Shown piece by piece: positions 20,501 to 27,616 of a stretch of 64,000 nucleotides of DNA (positions within the stretch are counted from its first letter, which is position 1; each line of letters starts with the position of its first letter). The position numbers and the translations under genes are program-made. Under the pieces are notes generated by a model. It searched no databases and was not told the DNA's origin. It was given only the letters and a program-made list of their open reading frames with translations. Location: assembly GCA_021604825.1 (NCBI GenBank), contig BQJS01000002.1, forward strand, positions 4,979 to 68,978, written 5' to 3'. Source of the DNA: Phycisphaerae bacterium (GTDB lineage: Bacteria; Planctomycetota; Phycisphaerae; UBA1845).

Positions 20501-21756
20501 AAGCCATTCAAGACAAGATCGCCAGTGCCACGGAAACGGTAACAATCCTGGATGAGGCCATCGTCAGCGGTAACGACATGGTGGCCCATGCCGACGAACG
20601 CCGCGAGAAGATCAACCAATTGATCCAGGAAGTCTGGGCACTGACCAACACCACCGATCACCGAGCCCGTTCGCTCGAAGCCCTTTCTACGAAGGCCAAG
20701 GCGTGCGAAGAAAATATCGGTTCGCTCGTCGATCAAGCCGCCTCGCGCATTGTGGCCCTTCAGGAGCAGAACCAGTTGGCCGACCAGAACGGCGCAACCC
20801 TCTCGTCACAGCATGATCAGGTCGAAACGCTGTCGGATGAATTGACGAAGCAGTTGACGGTGGCCAAGACGCTGCACGGCGAGCTGAACGAAGCGAACGC
20901 GGCTGGCAAGCAGATCGAGGCAAGCATGGCCGCCCACGCGGAAGAAATTCAAGACTTGGTCGCAACTGCCAACGCCATCGTCAAAACGATTCGCGAAGAC
21001 GACGAGCGGGCTGCCCAGATTAGTGCGAGCGTCAAACATTCCGGGGGCATCGCAGAGAACGTCGAGAAGCGTCTCAACGAATTGCAGCAGTCGTTGGCAG
21101 ACCCGATCAGTACGATCAAGAACGCCCGCGCTCAAGCCGACGAACTCAACGAACTGTGCCTCGCGGTGAAGCGCATCTTTAGAGGTGTTTCGCAAGCAAG
21201 TCTCGATGCCAACGAACGCATCAAAATGATGGGCAAGATGCTCAGCGCGTCGCATAAGACGGCTGAGACCATGAAGCAGTGGGTAACCGAAGCCGAGCAT
21301 TCACGCGAACGACTCGAAGCGGCGATCCAATCGACCCCGTCGATCAACGACACGCACCCACCGACGATGATGCCGGACGCCATGGACCTCGTTGACAGCA
21401 TTCCATCGCCTGCCGGGGCGAATGATTTGGCGGCTGTGACGAGGGTTGCAAAGTCGGCTCCGATCGAGCCACCCGCGCGACAGTCGTCCAACGGGCGATC
21501 CGCAAAGGCAGTCGCAACATCGAAGCCGAAGACCATTAAATTCGAAGGTCCCGAAGACTCAGATCTGGAGGAACGATTTGAGCCAGCAAGCTCGGTGAAA
21601 CGGGCCAACCAAACGTCGGTCGCGACCATTCAAAAGGCATCATCAGGCGATGGGAATGCAAGTTCCGAGGAGCCCAAGAAGCGAAACCGACTCAGCCCGG
21701 AAGACGTCCGTAGCCTCATCGAAGCAGCAAAGGGCAAGTCGTCGGCGGTTGGCTGA
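17599..21756 (+). CDS. ExeA/GspA-type AAA ATPase fused to a ~1000-residue coiled coil
   Basis: A 1385-residue protein; start ATG 17599 is preceded by GAAGGAG. Residues 1-245 are an ExeA-type ATPase module: the family opening FGLNRPPFEETTSAEFFHA, Walker A GANGCGKS (52-59), Walker B AVIVDQAQ (125-132), sensor VVLIGSEAIE and the C-terminal lid MTGGVPRKVNDLAKK. The Walker B acid pair reads DQ and not DE. From about 290 to 1290 nearly every stretch is charged, Ala/Gln-rich heptad coil without prolines. The tail (about 1300-1385) is disordered, with a final SPEDVRSLIEAA helix. No membrane helix or peptidoglycan-binding domain is seen, unlike true ExeA. A structural, filament-like or secretion-related role is inference. 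Confidence 0.85.
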   Translation: MDSTYFETFGLNRPPFEETTSAEFFHANASCNRMIHAVKEQLSSGGVSLIKGANGCGKSILAQALVARFKSQARILSLSVPPPGHNVQGPPVGQSDIGGTSHRGIEQVAGEIVDIIADATDKKCAVIVDQAQHLSADDLVSLQEHINSASERGLKLSVVLIGSEAIEAVLRSDELKSFTSAVKRLGELTAMNAAETESYIASRLSVAGAKSNKIFARKAVRRIADMTGGVPRKVNDLAKKTMHQAASKKQNNVTASAVATCAAASAPEESEDMSQVQDTSNKISTGKMSTGKVEAMVKQLQDALVKTPVTVGGDGGMNHAADDVSYTLKELAESAGEADARASKLNAAIQHAEETHGQLVDFAEALTRIGSSTDERIELLLTSLESAQQIHEELQHIGDQAQGLIDESRNVVGEEHDKMLAQLDELTCRREELSSVIDQFKHEQDEALLDARREVEEKVATIREEMDGARGESKRVLAEAEHTLKRTERNLKDTSNLGEQVEQTLNDARHLEGQLAKTFAQIRQDLSTHRENAAAATTAHEECRQAAIEARKIAEDSTASAQKLMALEEQAKAQQESLEGAIENAATTADQIDKRIDDKRRDVEDRQETIHDGIRQAGEGIQERLAGGIKEVSRLTDEATDKISHAACAIDEQKSDSVNAIKSAGEKISASIRESRDDAMVAIQTTGQQIEARIADSIRRYEQLVVAEEAAAKRAEETSAHATAMMNRVSQSEAKLAETQQSILNIEALAAETLASVQSRLKTMQDSVDVIVDSGASRAKTMLDESLAAFQDEALGISESLRNSATDIQGKMQAQALEVQSTFEDKRQSAQEIIDQFTMSVDELALSKITDARETVGLIATEAKAALEQQKIDLVKDVDAHAANCDVRMTELAQDRTNQIGHQIQEQGGIAISAIQKTATTSAENLKNLSLEIDKKSRAALVTVEDTAISTSEQAEKRVNHAALAAAKAIQDKIASATETVTILDEAIVSGNDMVAHADERREKINQLIQEVWALTNTTDHRARSLEALSTKAKACEENIGSLVDQAASRIVALQEQNQLADQNGATLSSQHDQVETLSDELTKQLTVAKTLHGELNEANAAGKQIEASMAAHAEEIQDLVATANAIVKTIREDDERAAQISASVKHSGGIAENVEKRLNELQQSLADPISTIKNARAQADELNELCLAVKRIFRGVSQASLDANERIKMMGKMLSASHKTAETMKQWVTEAEHSRERLEAAIQSTPSINDTHPPTMMPDAMDLVDSIPSPAGANDLAAVTRVAKSAPIEPPARQSSNGRSAKAVATSKPKTIKFEGPEDSDLEERFEPASSVKRANQTSVATIQKASSGDGNASSEEPKKRNRLSPEDVRSLIEAAKGKSSAVG

Positions 21757-22162
21757 TACGGCGGCTGAACGCAAGCGGGCTCGCATTGCATTCTGCTGGA
21801 GCAGCTTAAGTTCGAACATACGTTCAGACAAAGCTAATGCACCAACGCCGTCATTCCCGCGCAAGCGGGAATCCAGGAGAACGCGAAGCCAGCCATGCTG
21901 AATCCGCGATCCCAGGGACGACAGGAATAGCGCTACGCCTGAATTGAAATCGCTAGATCCCGTTCGTATGACGAACACCGGTTGATCGGGGAGCGTCTAT
22001 GTAACGCATTTGCATTCCGACGTTTGGGCACGCGCAACTCCAAGTCTTTTTATTTGCTGGTATCGCTCGTGCGGAATGGCGTGTGGAATTGCGGCTGAGG
22101 TTATGACGACACTGCGTGGCGACACGTCTGGGTGGCCATACGTCTGGGAGTGGTGGTCGAGT
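21757..22162. other. Intergenic region after the coiled-coil ATPase gene
   Basis: About 406 bases between convergent genes. It holds one REP-type palindrome (21850-21877). No gene with a ribosome-binding site was found in the rest. Confidence 0.5.
21850..21877. repeat. REP-type palindrome, family with core TTCCCGCG..CGCGGGAA
   Basis: GTCATTCCCGCGCAAGCGGG followed by AATCCAGG forms a short strong hairpin. The same family occurs at 24291-24371 and 47483-47563. A degenerate inverted partner may lie about 20 bases to the right (CTGAATCCGCGATCCCAGGG). Confidence 0.75.
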
Positions 22163-22411
22163 CTACTCGAAATCTGAGTCCGATTCTGAGCACAGTACGG
22201 AGAGGTCTTGGTCGATGCGACGTAGCATCTTGTCGATGCTCGTGGATTCGTCGTAGCCATTGGTATGGATTGCTCGTCGCAGGCGCATGACTTTCGCCCA
22301 ACGAAGATCAGGGATGGCACTCAAGCGATCTTTCCAAAATGCCAGTTCGTCTTCATCGATGTTTTGACGCAATTTTGCGCCTTCTGGCTCTTCTTGATAT
22401 GGCATCAACAT
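22163..22411 (-). CDS. FlgM-like small protein (possible anti-sigma factor)
   Basis: An 82-residue acidic protein starting at ATG 22411, six bases after a perfect AGGAGG. The C-terminal half (RWAKVMRLRRAIHTNGYD and then MLRRIDQDL) follows the pattern of the sigma-28-binding helices of FlgM anti-sigma factors (V-x2-L-R-x-A-I-x3-x-Y). The N-terminus is short and acidic. No flagellar gene or sigma factor is in the window, so a FlgM role is a hypothesis. It converges on the coiled-coil ATPase gene and diverges from the amidase gene. Confidence 0.6.
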   Translation of the reverse strand: MLMPYQEEPEGAKLRQNIDEDELAFWKDRLSAIPDLRWAKVMRLRRAIHTNGYDESTSIDKMLRRIDQDLSVLCSESDSDFE

Positions 22412-22697
22412 CAACTCCCTCCTATGGTCCGGCCCGCTTTTACGTGCCTTTGGGGGAAACTCATCACTCCATCATTCTCTGGTTGTATTATCGTTCAATA
22501 GTGGCGTTCAACTGTACGCAAAACCGACCAACGGGCCTCGCATGATGCGTTGGCGCGGGAGGCAAAAATTCGGATGGTCGCATTCTGGTCGTCGTGCCGA
22601 TATGCTTCTAAAGGCGGATTTGCCGGGCCGATTTGATCTCACGACGTTGATGGTAAACGAGCCAAGATAGGCGATTGTTTTGTTGAAGGATTCAAGC

Positions 22698-23456
22698 ATG
22701 AATTGTGTCGGAAATGGATTAAAGTTAGTTGCCGGTGTCGTTCTGATCTGCGGTGCTTTGAGTGGCTGTGCAGATCAGAAGAAACAGATGGATCGTTTTT
22801 CAAAACCCATTTTCAGCACCAAGCCGCCGCGCAAAACGCGATTCGTTCCGACGCCAGCGCCTCCGCCGGTTCAGCACTACGTCCATCGCCCGACGCAAAG
22901 ACCAACCCCTCGAACTTTGAACAGGCCCACTCAGGTCGTCGCCGAACCCGGTTGGATTCCGCCCGGTGGCATCAAAAATCGCTGGAGTGAAATCGTCCTC
23001 CACCATAGCGCTTCGAACAAGGGAGGGGCTGTGGCCTTTGATAAGCACCATCGCAATGTCCGCAAGTGGGATGAGCTTGGGTACCATTTCGTCATTGGAA
23101 ACGGATCGGACACCTACGACGGAATGGTGGAGGTGGGGTCGCGCTGGTCCAAGCAGAAAACCGGCGCCCACTGCAAGACGGGCGACAATTTCTACAACGA
23201 ACACGGCATCGGGATATGCCTTGTTGGCAATTTTCAGAACTCGTCACCGTCGGCCGCACAGATGGCCAGCGTCGACAAGCTCGTCCTGTTCCTATCGCAG
23301 CAATGTGGACTGTCGGCTGCCAACATCAAAAGCCACGGCGGCGTGACCCAAAAGACGAGTTGCCCGGGACGTCGGTTCCCCCTTTCAACCGTAAAGCGAA
23401 ACTTAAGTCTCGCAAAATCGAAGATGCAGACCAGCATGTTGGCGACCGCCAATTAG
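22698..23456 (+). CDS. N-acetylmuramoyl-L-alanine amidase lipoprotein (Amidase_2)
   Basis: A 252-residue lipoprotein that should cleave the MurNAc-L-Ala bond of peptidoglycan or its fragments. The signal peptide ends in lipobox LSGC (Cys24). A proline-rich linker (about 43-90) is followed by the Amidase_2 fold: HHSAS (102-106), YHFVIGNG, GAHC, HGIGICLVGNF and SHGGVTQKTSCPG. The zinc site expected from T7-lysozyme homology is His102 or 103, His213 and Cys222, all present. ATG 22698 is chosen because GAAGGA lies seven bases upstream. It is the second amidase-type gene near the coiled-coil ATPase; the first (16256) lacks the ligands. Confidence 0.92.
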   Translation: MNCVGNGLKLVAGVVLICGALSGCADQKKQMDRFSKPIFSTKPPRKTRFVPTPAPPPVQHYVHRPTQRPTPRTLNRPTQVVAEPGWIPPGGIKNRWSEIVLHHSASNKGGAVAFDKHHRNVRKWDELGYHFVIGNGSDTYDGMVEVGSRWSKQKTGAHCKTGDNFYNEHGIGICLVGNFQNSSPSAAQMASVDKLVLFLSQQCGLSAANIKSHGGVTQKTSCPGRRFPLSTVKRNLSLAKSKMQTSMLATAN

Positions 23457-23864
23457 AGTTGGTTAACAACGTTGAAGTGTCAATTCTGAACCCATCGCAC
23501 CCCAATGCATGGCTGGTCTGAATCCGTTCAGTCGCGATCCTCCGTGCAATGCTCGCTTGGCGGGGAATCGGGCGATCAAACCGTCCAGTTATGGGTCCAT
23601 CATTTTGGACCTGAAATCGGCACCACCAGCATCGACATTATCGGACAACCGGACAGCTGCCGGGGTGTATAATCGATCATATCGGAAGTTCTAAACCGCA
23701 CCCCGTTCGCTTCCGATGTGTAGAACGAATAGAGATCTGCGGAATGCGAGGAACTGGGTGAATGTCTTGCCTTCGTTGGCGGCATAACTTAGCCTCTTGA
23801 CGGTGACCGCGCTTTCGCCGCGTTCAAAAAGCCATCAAACCGCAATACATCAGGAGCTACTAAA
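23457..23864. other. Intergenic region upstream of a small lipoprotein
   Basis: About 408 bases. Short open frames are present but none has a ribosome-binding site or protein-like composition. The last bases carry AGGAG for the gene at 23865. No RNA fold was recognised. Confidence 0.45.
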
Positions 23865-24092
23865 ATGGCAAAGCGAGGCAAGAATCGCATGAAGAGGAAA
23901 GCCATCGCCGCTCTCCTCGTGGGTGGCAGCGTTCTTCAGCTTGGATCGTGCGATCCGACCGTGCGCAGCACTTTGCTGACCGGTTTGGAAGCGACGGCCA
24001 GCACGCTGACGCAGACATTCATCACGGCATATTTCACCGGATTGCAGGAAGACGTTGACGGTGGAACGTCGGGCCTGACAACAACGCCATAG
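23865..24092 (+). CDS. Small lipoprotein-like protein (75 residues)
   Basis: ATG 23865 has AGGAG eight bases upstream. A basic n-region (MAKRGKNRMKRK) precedes a hydrophobic run and a lipobox-like QLGSC (Cys29). The mature part is about 46 residues, with a helical TLTQTFITAYFTGLQEDVDG segment and a Thr-rich tail. I recall similar short LGSCDP proteins from Planctomycetota but know no function. A strong terminator follows at 24217. Confidence 0.7.
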   Translation: MAKRGKNRMKRKAIAALLVGGSVLQLGSCDPTVRSTLLTGLEATASTLTQTFITAYFTGLQEDVDGGTSGLTTTP

Positions 24093-24216
24093 AACCGTCA
24101 TCAATGGCTACCAGGCTTCGCTGAACGCGTGTTGGTGGTGGCCAAATTGGACGGCGACTGGGATTGCATCCCTGCGTTAACCGGTGTGACGTTCGATCTA
24201 TTTCATCGCAAATAAG

Positions 24217-24245
24217 GCGTAGCCTGTTGGCTGCGCTTTTTTTTT
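24217..24245 (+). terminator. Intrinsic terminator
   Basis: GCGTAGCC (24217-24224), loop TGTT, GGCTGCGC (24229-24236), followed by nine T residues. It ends the transcript of the small lipoprotein gene on the plus strand. Confidence 0.9.
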
Positions 24246-24290
24246 GCGCGATGGCTCAATTGCGAAAGGTGTCGCTCGACCACGCCGAAC

Positions 24291-24371
24291 CGTCACCCCC
24301 GCGCACATGGGGGTCCAAAAGGGCGATGGGGCACGTGCGAATTCTGGATTCCCGTTTTCGCGGGAATGACG
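24291..24371. repeat. Inverted pair of REP-type palindromes
   Basis: Left unit 24291-24317 (GTCACCCCCGCGCACATGGG, then GGTCCA) and right unit 24344-24371 in inverted orientation (CTGGATTCCCGTTTTCGCGG, then GAATGACG). Each is a hairpin and the two can also pair with each other. The right unit ends only about 30 bases from the stop codon of the ABC permease gene. Confidence 0.8.
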
Positions 24372-24402
24372 TCACAGGGGGAACGTCAACGTGGGGCGCG
24401 GG

Positions 24403-25539
24403 CTACCCCATGGCGAAGTACTGCCCCGCGACTTTCAGGCCGACCCACGTGACCGCCATCGAAAGCATTCCCGCCATCGCCACGATGATCATCAGTTCGG
24501 TCGTTTGCAGGCGAATCGTGTACCAGCGGCTTGCGCCGATTTGCCGCATGGTGTTCAACTCGGCCCTTCGCAGTTGTGTCGAGAGGGCTACGATCAATCC
24601 GACAAACAGCAGTGTGGCCACCAGTACGAACACGTAGTACGTATCAAAGAAGGTTTGAACCTGCACGACCATCGCCAGTATCTCTTCGATGACCAGCGAA
24701 CAATTCTGCAGTTGGAGTGTTTCTGAATTCTCGTAGCGGGCTTCCAGGATCGTGGCGCCTTTTTGGTCTTTGGGCAGAACGATCGCAGCGCTGATCGGTG
24801 TCTCTGCCGGGAACGCGTGCAAGTGAAATGACGATCGATTCTCTGCCGTGACTTCGTGATACGCGACGCCCTGACGATGCGGGTCTTCGTCGCCGGCATG
24901 CTCGCTGTTGGGGTGCCCATGCATCAAACCGTCGAGCAGCCACGTTGTATCGAGATTGGAAAACAGGACGCGGTCGTCGGCTGATCCCGAGGGCTTGAGA
25001 ATGCCGACCACTATGAGATTCACGGGGTTCGTACCTGCGAGGTCGTAGAGCTTCTTGCGGTCTGACAGGATGCGATCACCCACACTCAGATTCAATTCTT
25101 CCGCAGCCGCCGAACCAGCGACGACATCGCCAAGGTCGAGTTCCGCGGTTCCTTGCATCGCGGAAAGCTCACGAAAAGCAAAATAGTCACTCGGTGCGCC
25201 AACAATGGGAACTCGTTTGGCGGTGTGCCCAAGATGCAACGCCATCGCCGTCGCCCATTTGGAGCGTACGACTTGATTGACGTCCTCGAGCGAAATCGCA
25301 TCAAGATCGGCATCGCCGAAGTAAAGCGACTTCAAGACCAGGTCGAATCGATTGCCGCGCGCTCCAAGCACGTAAGGAGTCGAGTCTGCGCGTGAACGCA
25401 GCGCAGCGCCGTACTTGGAGATAATCAGGTGCGACGCGATCGGCAGGGCGATGGTTAAGGTGAGCCCCAATACGAGAATTGTGCTTCTTGCCTTGAAGAA
25501 ACGCAGGTGCTGCCAGGCCATGTAGAGCGTGTTTTTCAT
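24403..25539 (-). CDS. FtsX/MacB-type ABC transporter permease with His-rich external loop
   Basis: A 378-residue permease. TM1 is at about residues 19-40, followed by a large extracytoplasmic domain (41-295) and membrane segments at about 301-322 and 348-372. The coupling-helix region LRRAELNTMRQIGASRWYTI is typical of FtsX permeases. Two things are odd. The external domain has a His-rich segment at 207-241 (MHGHPNSEHAGDEDPHRQ, with His 207, 209, 214, 221, 228, 239, 241). The protein also ends right after the third membrane segment, whereas MacB-type permeases have a fourth followed by a PxxAxxLDPxEAL tail. The start overlaps the stop of the ATPase gene as ATGA. A metal-related substrate is a guess. 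Confidence 0.85.
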   Translation of the reverse strand: MKNTLYMAWQHLRFFKARSTILVLGLTLTIALPIASHLIISKYGAALRSRADSTPYVLGARGNRFDLVLKSLYFGDADLDAISLEDVNQVVRSKWATAMALHLGHTAKRVPIVGAPSDYFAFRELSAMQGTAELDLGDVVAGSAAAEELNLSVGDRILSDRKKLYDLAGTNPVNLIVVGILKPSGSADDRVLFSNLDTTWLLDGLMHGHPNSEHAGDEDPHRQGVAYHEVTAENRSSFHLHAFPAETPISAAIVLPKDQKGATILEARYENSETLQLQNCSLVIEEILAMVVQVQTFFDTYYVFVLVATLLFVGLIVALSTQLRRAELNTMRQIGASRWYTIRLQTTELMIIVAMAGMLSMAVTWVGLKVAGQYFAMG

Positions 25540-26201
25540 GCGTGCGTCGCCACCGCGAATTGTGTGACGTCAATCGTACGATCAAAACGGTCCAATAGTC
25601 GGCGATTGTGCGTCACCATGATGAGGGTTGCGGACGATTGTCTTACGCTATTGATGAGAATCGTCATGACTTCATCGGTAGTCGTGTCATCGAGATTTCC
25701 CGTGGGTTCGTCGGCCAACACGATCGAAGGAGAAGTGACCAGCGCCCGACAGATTGCGACGCGTTGGCGTTCACCAAACGAAAGCTTCTGCGGATAGCGA
25801 TCCAAGTGTTTATCCAAGCCAACGCTGCGGGCCAATTCTTCGGCGCGATCCCGCGAATCTTCGGACACCTTCAACGCACCCAGCCGATAGGGCAGCAGGA
25901 CGTTGTCGCGGACACTCAAATATTCGAGCAGTGCGAATTCCTGAAAAACCATTCCAACGTGTTCCAGGCGAAATCGTCGCCGGGCGGATTCATCCAGTTG
26001 GCTGAGATTGCGCTCACCGCAGGTGACTGAACCAGATTGAGGAGTCAGTGCGCCGGCGACGAGCGCGAGCAGCGTTGTCTTGCCGCTTCCGCTCGGTCCC
26101 ACGACCGCGACGTGCTCTCCATTGCGAATGGAAAGCTCAGGGATCGACATCGCAAATGCCTGATCCGGATAGGTGAATTCAACGTTGGTGAATTGAATCA
26201 T
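25536..26201 (-). CDS. ABC transporter ATP-binding protein
   Basis: A 221-residue ATPase partner of the adjacent FtsX-type permease. Walker A GPSGSGKT, Q-loop VFQEFALL, signature LSFGERQ (one residue off the common LSGGQRQ) and Walker [13 protein letters not shown] are complete, so it should hydrolyse ATP. It belongs to the LolD/MacB-type subfamily. ATG 26201 is chosen as start; 26228 is in frame. Its stop overlaps the permease start by four bases, which indicates coupled translation and equimolar partners. Confidence 0.93.
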   Translation of the reverse strand: MIQFTNVEFTYPDQAFAMSIPELSIRNGEHVAVVGPSGSGKTTLLALVAGALTPQSGSVTCGERNLSQLDESARRRFRLEHVGMVFQEFALLEYLSVRDNVLLPYRLGALKVSEDSRDRAEELARSVGLDKHLDRYPQKLSFGERQRVAICRALVTSPSIVLADEPTGNLDDTTTDEVMTILINSVRQSSATLIMVTHNRRLLDRFDRTIDVTQFAVATHA

Positions 26202-26275
26202 GGTCGTGCGCGAAATAGTCCTGCGCAATCTAAGAGTTCTCTGTTGTTCTTGCCCAATTCTAAATCGCTGATCAT

Positions 26276-27616
26276 TCAGGATTCAGGCGCTGCCGATTTC
26301 ATGTCGGTCTTGACGATTTTCCAGAATCCATCGCGCGGGGCAACTGTATAAATTGCCTCGAAAATGCTGGAGGTGTCATGGACGTGGCCCCAATGGTACA
26401 CCATGCCCTCAACACGCCACTGTCCCCGAATGTCAAATGGCTGGTTGCCCGTTTGACTTGAATCGATGAGTTGCGAATCGAGGATTGCAACGGATTTCAC
26501 TTTCGCAATCGCCCCGCCTTGCTCTGCGGACACCAATCCGGATTGGATTTCCTTGTACACCGCGTCGAGCAAAGGACCATCGACGCTCTGGGCGAGGACA
26601 TCGTAAATGTCGCTCTCATTGCGGAAATCAAAAGCGCGGTAGATGTTCTTGAGCAGTGCGTCAAAAACGTCCGAGGCGACTTTCGGAAACGGTTCGACGG
26701 TGGCTGGTTCCGATGCGCTCCCAAGCGTGTATCCGCCTACGTCGCGCAATTGAAACGCAGCGACAGCGGCGATCAGAAAAACCACCGATCGAGCCCGCCA
26801 GGGTCGCCGAGAGCGTCTGCACATCCAGCAACCAGCCAATCCCAATAAACAAATCACGGTCGATAGTAAAGGAATGCGCCAGGTTGATTGACCATCATCG
26901 ATCGTTTCAACCGCGACGCTCATGTTCGTTTGTGCTTTTGGAGCTTGCCACTCGATTGACGGGCTTTCCCTGGTAAACGTGACGATTCGACTTTGCGTAC
27001 GGGTATCCAGCCGAGCGGCCAGTTCGGGCTTGACGGGGTCACCAAAGGCATCGACGGAATAGGTGTCTGTAAAAACATTCCAAAACAACCCAACGTGTTG
27101 TGGCTGATCGGATGCGGCGAATGTCACGCGCACACGGGCGTCGGGCGGAAGCGTTTCGCTTTCCTTGATGTCTGCCGACGAGCTCGAGCGCACGAACTCG
27201 AAACTCTCGAATTGTGGTTTGCAATCCTCGTCATTGATTTTCAGATGGGGGAGTTGCGAGAAATAGTCGCTTAGACTCTGGCGTTCTGCGGCTTCTTGAG
27301 CTGGATCCATGAAAATGAACGTATTCTCTTCCAACCGCAGTTTCAGGTGTCCGCGTTCCTGTGGGATAAGTGTGTTTAGAAATCCGTTGGAAAGCGAGAT
27401 GTCGTATACGACCCCGTCTGATTTGATGCTGATGATCAATCCCAGCGCCGGGTGTTCGTGCGTGGCGATCTCGAATGGGCCATGGGGGTGCGCGTGAGTT
27501 GGAATGGGGCGGGCTGAGACGCCCAACGCAATTAGAAGTACGATCGCGCGAGTCAAGTCAGCCCACCCCAGTTGACGGCATTTGAGTGAGTCGTACCGGC
27601 TAATCTGTTTTTGCAT
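26276..27616 (-). CDS. His-rich secreted/membrane protein of unknown family
   Basis: A 446-residue protein. After a signal-like segment (RAIVLLIALGVSARP) the mature N-terminus is His-rich (THAHPHGPFEIATHEHP). A beta-rich extracytoplasmic domain runs to about residue 245. Two membrane segments follow (about 252-270 and 278-292), joined by a basic loop CRRSRRPWRAR. The C-terminal part (about 310-446) ends with GMVYHWGHVHDTSSIFEA. No family was recognised. ATG 27616 overlaps the end of the upstream protease gene by 17 bases, and the ABC transporter follows 74 bases after its stop; together these suggest one transcript. The His-rich start parallels the His-rich loop of the permease. Confidence 0.7.
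   Translation of the reverse strand: MQKQISRYDSLKCRQLGWADLTRAIVLLIALGVSARPIPTHAHPHGPFEIATHEHPALGLIISIKSDGVVYDISLSNGFLNTLIPQERGHLKLRLEENTFIFMDPAQEAAERQSLSDYFSQLPHLKINDEDCKPQFESFEFVRSSSSADIKESETLPPDARVRVTFAASDQPQHVGLFWNVFTDTYSVDAFGDPVKPELAARLDTRTQSRIVTFTRESPSIEWQAPKAQTNMSVAVETIDDGQSTWRIPLLSTVICLLGLAGCWMCRRSRRPWRARSVVFLIAAVAAFQLRDVGGYTLGSASEPATVEPFPKVASDVFDALLKNIYRAFDFRNESDIYDVLAQSVDGPLLDAVYKEIQSGLVSAEQGGAIAKVKSVAILDSQLIDSSQTGNQPFDIRGQWRVEGMVYHWGHVHDTSSIFEAIYTVAPRDGFWKIVKTDMKSAAPES

Noticed and set aside
23509..23694. 61-codon plus-strand frame in the gap before the small lipoprotein
   Set aside because: No ribosome-binding site and no protein-like composition.
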